Shown here: piece after piece, positions 25,768-34,280 of the stretch
How positions within the stretch are numbered: position 1 is the stretch's first letter
Layout: every line of letters starts with the position of its first letter
NCBI RefSeq assembly: GCF_021732705.1
Contig: NZ_JAKFUM010000003.1
Location: 310,001 to 374,000, forward strand
DNA: 64,000 bases
Direction: 5' to 3'
Source of the DNA: Nevskia sp.
Lineage (GTDB): Bacteria > Pseudomonadota > Gammaproteobacteria > Nevskiales > Nevskiaceae
Program-made: the position numbers and the translations under genes
Notes under the pieces: model-generated
Told to the model about the DNA's origin: nothing
What the model saw: only the letters and a program-made list of their open reading frames with translations
The model's database searches: none

Positions 25768-26802
25768 ATGGAAACACGCACGCTCGGCCGTACCGATCTG
25801 AAGGTTTCGGCCATCTGTCTCGGCACGATGACCTGGGGTGAGCAGAACAGCGAAGCGCAGGCGCACGAGCAGATGGATTTCGCGCTGGCGCAGGGCGTGA
25901 ACTTCTTCGATGTGGCGGAGATGTATCCGGTGCCGCCGAAGCCGGAGACGCAGGGGCGCACCGAGCAGTACATCGGCACCTGGTTCAAGGCGCGCGGCAA
26001 GCGCCATGCGGTGGTGCTGGCGACGAAGATCACCGGCCCGGGCGAGATGAGCTGGATTCGCGGCGGTCCGCGGCTGGATCGCGCCAGCGTGCTGGCGGCC
26101 TGCGATGCCTCGCTGGCGCGGCTGCAGACCGACTACATCGACCTGTATCAGGTGCATTGGCCGGCACGCGGCACGAACTACTTCGGCCAACTGGGCTTCA
26201 AGCCGACCGAGGACAGCCGCTCGGTGCCGATCGAGGAGACATATTCGGCGCTGGCGGAGCTGGTGAAGGCCGGCAAGATTCGCCACATCGGCCTGTCGAA
26301 CGAGACGCCGTGGGGTGTTTCCGAATACCTGCGCCTGAGCCGAGAGCTCGGCCTGCCGCGACCTGTGTCGATCCAGAATCCGTACAGCCTGCTGAACCGC
26401 AGTTTCGAGGTCGGCCTCGCCGAGTTCGCGCATCGCGAGCAGATCGGCCTGCTGGCGTATTCGCCGCTGGCGTTCGGCGTGCTGGCCGGCAAGTACCTGA
26501 ATGGCGCGAAGCCGGCCGATGGCCGCCTGACCCTGTTCAGCCGCTTCCAGCGCTACAACGGCGAGCATGCCGATGCCGCGACCCAGGCCTACGCGAAGGT
26601 GGCGAGCGAGCACGGGCTGAGCCTGAGCCAGATGGCGCTGGCGTTCGTCACGTCACGGCATTTCGTGACGTCGAACATCATCGGCGCGACGACGATGGCG
26701 CAGCTGGAATCGAACATCGCGTCGCACGGCATCAAGCTGAGCCGGGACGTGCTGACCGCATTGGAAGCGGTGCACAAGCGCTACACGATTCCATGCCCGT
26801 GA
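25768..26802 (+). CDS. NADP(H)-dependent aldo/keto reductase (Tas-like)
   Basis: A 344-residue (beta/alpha)8 reductase. The catalytic tetrad is visible: Asp and Tyr in FDVAEMYPVP (about 47-56), Lys in LATKITG and His in YQVHWPA. The longer loops and FSRFQRYN near the cofactor site match the Tas/YghZ side of the family. It acts in the cytoplasm; the substrate is unknown. It stands alone, followed by the convergent phosphatase gene. Confidence 0.9.
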   Translation: METRTLGRTDLKVSAICLGTMTWGEQNSEAQAHEQMDFALAQGVNFFDVAEMYPVPPKPETQGRTEQYIGTWFKARGKRHAVVLATKITGPGEMSWIRGGPRLDRASVLAACDASLARLQTDYIDLYQVHWPARGTNYFGQLGFKPTEDSRSVPIEETYSALAELVKAGKIRHIGLSNETPWGVSEYLRLSRELGLPRPVSIQNPYSLLNRSFEVGLAEFAHREQIGLLAYSPLAFGVLAGKYLNGAKPADGRLTLFSRFQRYNGEHADAATQAYAKVASEHGLSLSQMALAFVTSRHFVTSNIIGATTMAQLESNIASHGIKLSRDVLTALEAVHKRYTIPCP

Positions 26803-26890
26803 CGAAGCGGCCACCCGCAGGGCCGGCTTCAGCCGGAAGCCGCTGGGGCTGACCGCATCAAGGACGGTACGCCCGTGAAGGCGGCACCGG

Positions 26891-28543
26891 CTACGGCGCA
26901 GGTGGTGGCGCGTCCGCCATCGGCGCGGACGCGCCATCGCCGCGCGACAACCGCTGGCTGCCATCGAGCGTTAGCCACACCGCGTCGAGCGCCTGCTCGC
27001 GGCTCGGCCGCGACACCAGCGGCACGGTCCAGAACTCGGTTTGCCAGCGGGCGGGCGTGATGTCGGCCAGCGCGTAGCCGTTGAGGCGGTTGTTGAAGTG
27101 CTTCAAGTGCGGATTGGTCAGCCGCAGCAGGTTCTCGGCACCGGACTGCAGCCGTTCGAGCAGGCCGCTGATCGAATCGCCGACCGGCGCGTCGCCGCGC
27201 GACGTGGTCGAGGTCACGACGAATTCGACCGCGCGCGAGCCGTCGCCGGTCAGCGCGTCGTAGTTCGGGCTGTTCGGGTCCGGCGTGATGTCGAAGGCGT
27301 AGGTTTCGTGGGCATCGCCGGTCATCACCACGACGTTGCCGCGCGAGGCCTCGATCATCGCCAGCACCCGGTCGCGCGCCGGTTCGTAGCCATCCCACTT
27401 GTCGTTCGACACGAACAGGCTGAGGTTCGTCGCGCGCGGCGCGCCGAGCAGTTTCAGCGGCGAGAAATAAACCTGATTGCCGATGCCGCGCCAGCGCGCC
27501 GTGCTCGTCGCCAGTTGCTCGCCGAGCCAGCGTTCCTGCTCGGCACCCAGCATCTGCCGTGCCGGATCGGCATAGGCGCCGGTCTGGCGGAAGCCGGCGC
27601 CGGTGCCGCCGAGCGAGTCGGCCGGCTGATCGCGGCCGACCTGCCGGGCATCGATCATCAGCAGGTCCAGCAGATCGCCGTAGCGGAAGCGGCGATAGAT
27701 GCGCGACAGGTCGCGCGCATCCGGCGTGCGGATCGGCAGCCATTCGTGCGCGGCCTGAAACGCCGCAGCGCGGCGGGCGCGGTAGTCGCCCTCGGTGGCC
27801 GGATCATGGGCTTCGGCGCCATCGCGCCAGGCGTTGTTGGCGACTTCGTGATCGTCCCAGACCCAGATCATCGGATGCTGGCGATGCAGTTCCTGCAGAT
27901 CGCCATCGCGGCGCAAGGTGGCGTAGCGCGTGCGGTAGTCGCCGAGGCTCACCGTTTCGCGCGGCGGGTTCTGCGGCCGCACGCCGTCCTGCCGGCCGTT
28001 CTCGTAGAGGTAGTCGCCGAGGTGGACGACGGCCTGCAGATCGCGTCGCTCGGCCACGCGGCGATAGACGTTGTAGTAGCCGCGGCTGTAGTCGCTGCAG
28101 GTGACGAAGGCGAAGCGCAGCCGATCGACCGTGCCGACCGGCGCCGTGCGGGTGCGGCCGACCGGCGAGGCGACCTCGCCGCTGGCGAAGCGATACCAGT
28201 ACGTGGTGCCCGGCGCGAGACCGGCGACATCGACCTTCACCGTGTAGTCGCGCGCCGCATCGGCCGTCGCGCGGCCGCGGGCCACGACCTCGCGCAGCGC
28301 CGGATCGCTCGTGATCAGCCAGTCGACCGGCAGGCGGGTCTCGCCGGCATCGCGCGGCGTGGCACGCGTCCACAGGATCACGGCGTCGGCAGTGGGATCG
28401 CCGCTGGCGACACCGTGATCGAAGCGGGCGAGAGCCGCGCCACCGACGGTGCCATCGCCGGGGTCGTCAGCACAGCCGCCGAGGCTGGCGGGCACCAGCG
28501 CGGCGGCGGTTTTCAGCAGATCACGGCGACTGAGCGGCGGCAT
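26891..28543 (-). CDS. PhoD-family alkaline phosphatase/phosphodiesterase
   Basis: The protein has 550 residues with a Tat-type signal (SRRDLLKTAAALVPA) and a Cys in SLGGCADD that could also be a lipobox. Metal-binding motifs of the PhoD phosphoesterases follow: FAFVTCSDYSRGYYN (about 144-158), AVVHLGDYLYENGR, MIWVWDDHEVANNAW and VVVMTGDAHETYAFD. An N-terminal Ig-like PhoD_N domain spans about 40-135. It is probably exported folded to the periplasm and releases phosphate from diesters. No Pho box was found before it. Confidence 0.88.
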   Translation of the reverse strand: MPPLSRRDLLKTAAALVPASLGGCADDPGDGTVGGAALARFDHGVASGDPTADAVILWTRATPRDAGETRLPVDWLITSDPALREVVARGRATADAARDYTVKVDVAGLAPGTTYWYRFASGEVASPVGRTRTAPVGTVDRLRFAFVTCSDYSRGYYNVYRRVAERRDLQAVVHLGDYLYENGRQDGVRPQNPPRETVSLGDYRTRYATLRRDGDLQELHRQHPMIWVWDDHEVANNAWRDGAEAHDPATEGDYRARRAAAFQAAHEWLPIRTPDARDLSRIYRRFRYGDLLDLLMIDARQVGRDQPADSLGGTGAGFRQTGAYADPARQMLGAEQERWLGEQLATSTARWRGIGNQVYFSPLKLLGAPRATNLSLFVSNDKWDGYEPARDRVLAMIEASRGNVVVMTGDAHETYAFDITPDPNSPNYDALTGDGSRAVEFVVTSTTSRGDAPVGDSISGLLERLQSGAENLLRLTNPHLKHFNNRLNGYALADITPARWQTEFWTVPLVSRPSREQALDAVWLTLDGSQRLSRGDGASAPMADAPPPAP

Positions 28544-28629
28544 TGTTCAAGCTCCGGGCACGGCGGGTTGTCGCCATGCTCGGGACCGGTGATGACAGCC
28601 CGGTGACGATGGCCGCCATCGCGCGGGCC

Positions 28630-29427
28630 TCAGTAGGTCGCCGCATCCGGCGCATCGAAGCCGGCGGCCGCGAGGATGGCGCGGGCCTCGGGCGATGCGA
28701 GAAACGCGAGATAGGCCTTGGCCGCGGGGTTGGCGTTGCCGCTGCGGGTGACGATGGCGGTGTGGCGCGCCGGTTCGTAGGTGCCGCCGGGCAGCAGGAT
28801 GTAGATGCCGACGCCGTCGAAGCCTGGCGCCTTCATCAGCGCGAACGGCACGAGGCCGATATCCGCGGCCTTGTCCTGCACGGCTTTCGCAGCGGCCACG
28901 TCGTCGGGATAGGCCTTGAGCTTCGGCTTCGCACCTTCGCTGACGCCGAGGCCATCGAGCGCACTCAGCGCGATCTGGCCGTAGGGAGAGGTGGCGGCAT
29001 CCGCCATCGCGATCTGGTTGACGTACTGCGCGGCGAACACCGAACGCCCGCGCCCCGGATTGATGCCCGGCGTGTTGGTCCACAGCGCGAGCCGGCCAAG
29101 GCCGAGGCGGGTCAGCGTCGCGCCATCGGCAAGGCCGGCCGATGCCAGACGCTTCGGCAGCGCTTCGTCGTCGGCCAGCAGCAGGTCGATCGCGTCGCCT
29201 TTTTCGATCGCCGCGCCGAGATCGGCCGAGGTGCCGCCGACGATCTCGATCGTCGAACCCGGATGGGCTTTCGCGAACGCCGCGTTCAGCGTGACGGCGG
29301 CCGGCGCCATGCTCGGCACGGCGGCGATCCGGAGGCGGTCGGCGGCGTGCGCGGTCGTGGCGAGCAAGGTCGTTGCAAACACGGTGATCAGGAACAGCAG
29401 GCCCAGCAGGGCGCGGCGCAGCGGCAT
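28630..29427 (-). CDS. ModA-like molybdate-type substrate-binding protein
   Basis: A 265-residue periplasmic binding protein with a signal peptide (hydrophobic LLGLLFLITVFATTLLATT, cut after AHA). The mature part starts ADRLRIAAVPSMAPAA and contains DLLLADDEALPKRLA and IGLVPFAL, as in the ModA family. No modB or modC permease genes are near, so it is an orphan; the ligand could be molybdate, tungstate or another oxyanion. Confidence 0.8.
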   Translation of the reverse strand: MPLRRALLGLLFLITVFATTLLATTAHAADRLRIAAVPSMAPAAVTLNAAFAKAHPGSTIEIVGGTSADLGAAIEKGDAIDLLLADDEALPKRLASAGLADGATLTRLGLGRLALWTNTPGINPGRGRSVFAAQYVNQIAMADAATSPYGQIALSALDGLGVSEGAKPKLKAYPDDVAAAKAVQDKAADIGLVPFALMKAPGFDGVGIYILLPGGTYEPARHTAIVTRSGNANPAAKAYLAFLASPEARAILAAAGFDAPDAATY

Positions 29428-29585
29428 CGATGTCTCCTCGGAATGCGGATGTTTTTCTGGTCTGTTGCGCGCTTGGACCGCGCATCATCCGCTCGCGTTC
29501 GAGTCTGCCAGCGAGGTCGTCGCGCGTCACCGGCAGCCCGCTACACTCGCGGCTCTGCTCCCGCCCTCTCCCCGGAAGGTTTGCC

Positions 29586-30221
29586 ATGCGTCGCCTGCTT
29601 GCCGTGCTGCTGTCCTGTGTCGTCGTCTCGATGGCTGCGGTGTCCGCCCAGGCGGCGGAGGGCGACGCGAAGCTTGAACCGGGCACCGCCCGCGCAACCT
29701 TCGCCGGCGGCTGCTTCTGGTGCATGGAAGCGCCATTCCGCAAGCTCGATGGCGTGGTGGCCGTCACCTCCGGCTACACCGGCGGCCACGTGCCGAACCC
29801 GACCTACCGGCAGGTATCGAGCGGACAGACCGGCCACGCCGAAGCGATCGAGGTGATCTACAAGCCGGCCAAGATCAGCTACGACAAGCTGCTCGACGTG
29901 TTCTGGCACAACATCGACCCGACCACGCCGGAGCGGCAGTTCTGCGACAGCGGCAACCAGTACCGCACCGAAATCTTCGTGCACGACGCCACGCAGAAGA
30001 AACTGGCCGAGGCCTCGCGCGCCGCGCTGCAGAAATCCGGCGTGCTCGGCAACGCCCAGATCGCCACCGCGATTTCCGACGCCAAGCCGTTCTACGCCGC
30101 CGAGGAATACCACCAGTACTACTACCGCAAGCAGGAACTGCGCTATCGCCTGTATCGCGAGCAGTGCGGACGCGATCAGCGGCTGCAGCAGCTGTACGGC
30201 AAGAAGGCGGGCGGGGAGTAG
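29586..30221 (+). CDS. msrA: Exported peptide-methionine (S)-S-oxide reductase
   Basis: The protein has 211 residues including an N-terminal signal peptide (LLAVLLSCVVVSMAAVSAQA), so this MsrA works in the periplasm. The catalytic core starts ATFAGGCFWCMEAPFRKLDG with the active Cys in GCFW; GYTGGHVPNPTY and YHQYYYRKQ follow. It repairs oxidised methionine in exported proteins. The frame is open upstream, but ATG 29586 gives the proper signal peptide. Confidence 0.92.
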   Translation: MRRLLAVLLSCVVVSMAAVSAQAAEGDAKLEPGTARATFAGGCFWCMEAPFRKLDGVVAVTSGYTGGHVPNPTYRQVSSGQTGHAEAIEVIYKPAKISYDKLLDVFWHNIDPTTPERQFCDSGNQYRTEIFVHDATQKKLAEASRAALQKSGVLGNAQIATAISDAKPFYAAEEYHQYYYRKQELRYRLYREQCGRDQRLQQLYGKKAGGE

Positions 30222-30290
30222 GTCCGCCGCAGACAGGGCCGAGCCGTCTCGCCCGCCGCGATGCGCGGGTCGTGACGGACCAGCCCCGGG

Positions 30291-31241
30291 TCAGCAGCTG
30301 CTGGCCTTGGTCGACGCGGCGTCGAAGATCTTCTCGGCGTTCGCGGCGAGAAAGTTGCGGAAGATCAGCGGCGAGCCGTCCTGCGCCCACAGCGGCGCAC
30401 CGTCCGCGTCATGCGCCTGGGCGCGCTCGATGATCTCCACGAACTGACGCTCGGTGGCGGCCGTGCCGATCGAGCCATCCGCCTCGATCACCGGCGTGGC
30501 CATGGTCGCGGCCATCGTCGCGGTCTGGCGCAGTGGCGAGTTCGGCGCGCCCTGGATCGCCGGCAGCAAGGTGAAGCCGGCGGCGAGCATGGCTTCGGCC
30601 ATCGCGTCGATGCCGCCGAAGCCGGCGCTCGGCACGTCGATGGTGACGTGGTTGAAGTCCGGGCCCAGCGCCAGCGCGCTGGCCGCTTCGCCGGAGACGG
30701 CGGCCACGGCGTCGAGTGTCGCGCGCTGCATCGGCGGACCGGGGCGGCTCATCAGCACGTCGACGAAATGCGCGACGAAGGCGCCGGCATCGGCTTCGCA
30801 CAGACCGCCCGCGGCCTCGGCCTTGTCGATCAGTGCCAGAAACGGCGCGTGATCGACGGCGGCGGCCTGCGCCGCGCAATCCTCGCGAACGCGCTGCGCG
30901 ACGTCGGGCGGAAAGGCGTCGAGATCGACCTGGCTGACGAAAATCTTGAACTGGTGCGCGTCGTCGCCGATCGCCTGCAGATCGAAGCTGACCAGCTTCT
31001 TGGCCGGAAAGCGGTAGTCCAGTTCGCGTCGCAGGCCGAGGACGCGGGCCGCGCGGACGAACAGCGCACGCACGGCAGGATCGGCCGTGCGGATCGCGCC
31101 GTGGTCATTCAGGAAGCGGCCGCCGCGTTCGGCGACGAGGGCCTGCAGGCGCACGAAATCCGGCACGTTGCGGGCGAACTTGGCGGTGGCGTACAGGACG
31201 AACAGCTCGCGCAGCGCGCGCGGATTCAGCAAGGGGAGCAT
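30291..31241 (-). CDS. DUF1338 / HglS-like non-haem iron protein
   Basis: A 316-residue member of the DUF1338 branch of the vicinal oxygen chelate fold. The HglS-type metal and substrate motif His-x3-Arg is visible as DHGAIR (His 47, Arg 51), and a second metal His in FNHVTID (about 198). HglS converts 2-oxoadipate to 2-hydroxyglutarate in lysine breakdown, but is longer (about 460 residues), so this shorter protein may have another keto-acid substrate. It is divergent from hpnA with no obvious link to hopanoids. Confidence 0.75.
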   Translation of the reverse strand: MLPLLNPRALRELFVLYATAKFARNVPDFVRLQALVAERGGRFLNDHGAIRTADPAVRALFVRAARVLGLRRELDYRFPAKKLVSFDLQAIGDDAHQFKIFVSQVDLDAFPPDVAQRVREDCAAQAAAVDHAPFLALIDKAEAAGGLCEADAGAFVAHFVDVLMSRPGPPMQRATLDAVAAVSGEAASALALGPDFNHVTIDVPSAGFGGIDAMAEAMLAAGFTLLPAIQGAPNSPLRQTATMAATMATPVIEADGSIGTAATERQFVEIIERAQAHDADGAPLWAQDGSPLIFRNFLAANAEKIFDAASTKASSC

Positions 31242-31367
31242 GGCGGTCGGGCCGATGAACGAGATGTGCCGACTTTACGCAAGCGCCGCGGCATCGTCAG
31301 GTGGTCCGCCTCAGCCACTACAATCGCGCCTCGCCGACACGACCGCCCTCCGGATTCCCGACGCCCC

Positions 31368-32402
31368 ATGCCCGCCGCTTCCCGCACCGCTGCATCCACG
31401 CCCAACGCCGCGCGCGGCACGGCGCTCGTCACCGGTGCCACCGGCTTCGTCGGCTCCGCGGTCGCCCGTCGCCTGCTGGCGGAAGGCTATGCGCTGCGGC
31501 TGCTGAGCCGCCCGAGTTCGGATCGCCGCAATCTGGCCGGGCTGGAGGCGACGGTGGTCGAAGGCGATCTGACCGATCCGGCATCGCTGGCGCGCGCGGT
31601 CGCGGGCTGCGATGCGGTGTTCCATGTCGCCGCCGACTACCGGCTGTGGGCGCCGAATCCGGACGAGCTGTATCGCTCGAATGTCGACGGCTCGCGGGCG
31701 CTGGTCGCGGCGGCGCACGCGGCCGGTGTCGCGCGCATCGTCTACACGTCCAGCGTCGCCGTGCTCGGCATTCCGAAGGATGGCCGGCCCGGCGACGAGC
31801 GCACGCCGGTGACCGTCGCCGACATGATCGGCCACTACAAGCGTTCGAAGTTCCTCGCCGAGGAAGCGGTGCGCGAGCTGGCGGACAAGGGCGCACCGGT
31901 GGTCATCGTCAACCCGTCGACACCGATCGGCCCGCGCGATGTGAAGCCGACGCCGACCGGCCGCGTCGTACGCGATGCCGCCAGCGGCAGGATGCCGGCG
32001 TTCGTCGATACCGGCCTGAACGTCGCGCACGTCGACGACGTGGCCGCAGGACACTGGTTGGCGTTCGAGCGCGGCCAGTTGGGCGAGCGCTACGTGCTCG
32101 GCGGCGAGGATATGACCCTGCGCCAGATTCTCGAAACCATCGCCGACATCACCGGCCGCCGCGCGCCGACGATCCGCCTGCCGCATGCCGCGGTGATGCC
32201 GGTGGCCTACGCCGCCGAAGCGCTGGCGCGCGTCACCGGCCGCGCGCCGGTGGCCACGGTCGAGGAAATCCGCATGTCGAAGAAGCGGATGTTCTTCAGC
32301 TGCGCGAAGGCGAAGCGCGAACTCGGCTACGCGCCGCGCCCGGCCCGAGCCGCGCTGGAAGACGCGGTGATCTGGTTCCGCGACAACGGCTACCTGCGCT
32401 GA
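31368..32402 (+). CDS. hpnA: Hopanoid-associated sugar epimerase HpnA
   Basis: The 344-residue extended short-chain dehydrogenase has the Rossmann motif VTGATGFVGSAVARRLL (about 21-37), the YxxxK catalytic pair in HYKRSK (about 163-168), NPSTPIGPRDVKPTPTG typical of HpnA, and a C-terminal substrate region. It probably acts on a hopanoid-linked or nucleotide sugar; its exact reaction is not established. ATG 31368 gives the family start. It converges on hpnL, 10 bp away. Confidence 0.9.
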   Translation: MPAASRTAASTPNAARGTALVTGATGFVGSAVARRLLAEGYALRLLSRPSSDRRNLAGLEATVVEGDLTDPASLARAVAGCDAVFHVAADYRLWAPNPDELYRSNVDGSRALVAAAHAAGVARIVYTSSVAVLGIPKDGRPGDERTPVTVADMIGHYKRSKFLAEEAVRELADKGAPVVIVNPSTPIGPRDVKPTPTGRVVRDAASGRMPAFVDTGLNVAHVDDVAAGHWLAFERGQLGERYVLGGEDMTLRQILETIADITGRRAPTIRLPHAAVMPVAYAAEALARVTGRAPVATVEEIRMSKKRMFFSCAKAKRELGYAPRPARAALEDAVIWFRDNGYLR

Positions 32403-32412
32403 CGCAAAACGC

Positions 32413-33396
32413 TCATCGCGCGGCGAGGCGCCGCGCCTCCAGCCACTGCCACGACAGCAGCGCCGGCGCGCCGAAGCCGAGCTCGCGCAGCCGCCGCGCC
32501 AGCGACAGCGCCACGGCCACCTCCGGCGGCAGGCCGACCAGCCGGCCGAAAACGACGAAGCTCGCTTCCTGCACGCCGAGCCCGCCGGGCACGAAGAACG
32601 CGAAGTGGCGCACCGCCAGGGTCAGGCTTTCGATCGCCAGTGCCGCGCCGACGCTGATTTCGTGGCCGAGCAGCTTCAGCGCCAGCCAGGTCTCGAACGC
32701 GCCGACCAGCATGCCGGCGAGCTGCCACAGCAGCGCCTGGGTCAGCACGGCGTAACGCGCGCTCAAGGCGCGGATTTCGGCATCGAGCATCGCGGCATCA
32801 CCGAGCAATGCGGAGAGGCGGCTGTCCGGCCCCAGCATCGCGATCAGGCCGCGCTCGACCTTCGCGAACAGCGCGCCACGCCGCAGCAGCAGATACAGCC
32901 CGACCGGCACCGGCAGCGACACCAGAAGCCCGAGCGCCAGCGAGCCGAGCAGGCTGTGATCCTGCGTCGCCGCCAGCAGCAGCACCAGACCGAGCGCGGT
33001 GAACAGGTACTGATTCACGAGCGTCAGCAGCACCTCGACGATCACGCTCGCCGCTACCGCCGGCCCCGGCAGCGGCCGCAGCAGCGCCAGCCGGATGCCG
33101 ACCAGCTCGCCACCGATGCTGGCCAGCGGCAGCAGGCGGCTGACCGCCTCGCGCACGGTGGCGATCCACCACAGCCATGGCAAGGTCGCGACCCGCGCCG
33201 GATCGCGCGGCCGCAGCAACTGGCGCCAGCCTTCGGCATCGAGCAGCAGCGGCAGCGCGTGGAACGGGATCAGCCACAGCAGCGGCCAGCCGGCGTGGTC
33301 GAGCAGGTTCGCGATCGCGCCGAGGTCGTTCGTGGCCACCAGCGCCACGAGCAGGCCGAAGCCGAGCAGGGCGGCGATCAACGGCCCGGCTTTCAT
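32413..33396 (-). CDS. hpnL: HpnL, UPF0104-type membrane protein
   Basis: This 327-residue integral membrane protein has about seven or eight hydrophobic helices, from LIAALLGFGLLVALVATND at the start to LAVRHFAFFVPGGLGVQE near residue 270. The latter is the signature of the lysylphosphatidylglycerol-synthase transmembrane/UPF0104 family. It is the last gene of an hpnI-J-K-L operon; HpnL is thought to help move or place hopanoids but has no proven activity. ATG 33396 overlaps the hpnK stop (ATGA). Confidence 0.88.
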   Translation of the reverse strand: MKAGPLIAALLGFGLLVALVATNDLGAIANLLDHAGWPLLWLIPFHALPLLLDAEGWRQLLRPRDPARVATLPWLWWIATVREAVSRLLPLASIGGELVGIRLALLRPLPGPAVAASVIVEVLLTLVNQYLFTALGLVLLLAATQDHSLLGSLALGLLVSLPVPVGLYLLLRRGALFAKVERGLIAMLGPDSRLSALLGDAAMLDAEIRALSARYAVLTQALLWQLAGMLVGAFETWLALKLLGHEISVGAALAIESLTLAVRHFAFFVPGGLGVQEASFVVFGRLVGLPPEVAVALSLARRLRELGFGAPALLSWQWLEARRLAAR

Positions 33397-34214
33397 CGGG
33401 CCGATGCGGCGGTCCGCTCGAAATCGACCCAGCGCCCCAGCACCGCGCCGCGCGCCGTGATCGCCGCACGCACGCGGGGCGACAGCAGCGCGGCCAGCTC
33501 GTCGTCGTGGCGGTAGGTCGGCATCGTCGGGGTCAGGCCGCGGTGCGTGGCGGGGTGCAGGTACAGCTCGGTCAGCCCGTCCGGCAAGGTCTCGATCGCG
33601 CGCAGCACGGCCATTTCGTCCATCGCGCCGCTCGCGGCGAGGCCGTGGATGCGGTCGTTGTGGCGCACGCCGGCACGATGCAGGCGGCGTTGCATCAGGG
33701 CGAGCCAAGGCTTCAGCAGCGGCGCGGTACCGGGTTCGCGCGGCAGGCGCACCGCGCGCAGGCCGTGCTCGCGGCCGATGTCGAGCAGCAGGCCGAGCAC
33801 CGTCGGGTGCAGGTGGAAATGCTTGTGCGCGTTGACGTGGTCAAGCCGCAGGCCGGTGGCGCTGAAGGCCTCGAACTGCGCGCGGATCTCGCGTTCGAGC
33901 TGGCGGCGGACCTGCGGCAGAAAGAAGAAGCGGAAGCCATCGCGCGCCATGCGATCGCCGAAGCGGCCGTGATCGTCGACCAAATCCGGAATCTCGCGTT
34001 TCGGCAGCACGGCCGGGCCATCGGCCAGCACCAGATGCAGGCCGACACCGAGCGTCGGCAGCCGCCGGGCGCGGGCGACGGCATCGGCCGCCGCAGGTGC
34101 GCCGACCATCAGGCTCGCGGTGGTCAGCACGCCGTCGACATGGGCGCGCTCGACCGCATCGTTCACCGCGACATCGAGGCCGAAGTCGTCGGCGTTGATG
34201 ATCAGCCGGCGCAT
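33393..34214 (-). CDS. hpnK: Hopanoid deacetylase HpnK (YdjC fold)
   Basis: A 273-residue YdjC-like carbohydrate deacetylase. Metal ligands are seen in INADDFGLD (about 6-14), VGLHLVLADG (about 57-66) and DHVNAHKHFHLHP (about 124-136). In bacteriohopanetetrol cyclitol ether synthesis, HpnK removes the acetyl group from the N-acetylglucosaminyl hopanoid made by HpnI, giving the substrate of HpnJ. It is transcribed after hpnJ and overlaps hpnL by 4 bases. Confidence 0.9.
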   Translation of the reverse strand: MRRLIINADDFGLDVAVNDAVERAHVDGVLTTASLMVGAPAAADAVARARRLPTLGVGLHLVLADGPAVLPKREIPDLVDDHGRFGDRMARDGFRFFFLPQVRRQLEREIRAQFEAFSATGLRLDHVNAHKHFHLHPTVLGLLLDIGREHGLRAVRLPREPGTAPLLKPWLALMQRRLHRAGVRHNDRIHGLAASGAMDEMAVLRAIETLPDGLTELYLHPATHRGLTPTMPTYRHDDELAALLSPRVRAAITARGAVLGRWVDFERTAASAR

Positions 34215-34280
34215 CGCGGCGCGGTCGCGGATCGAGCAGCGGTCACTCCGGAGGAGTCCGGACCAGCGGCGCGAGGCGCT

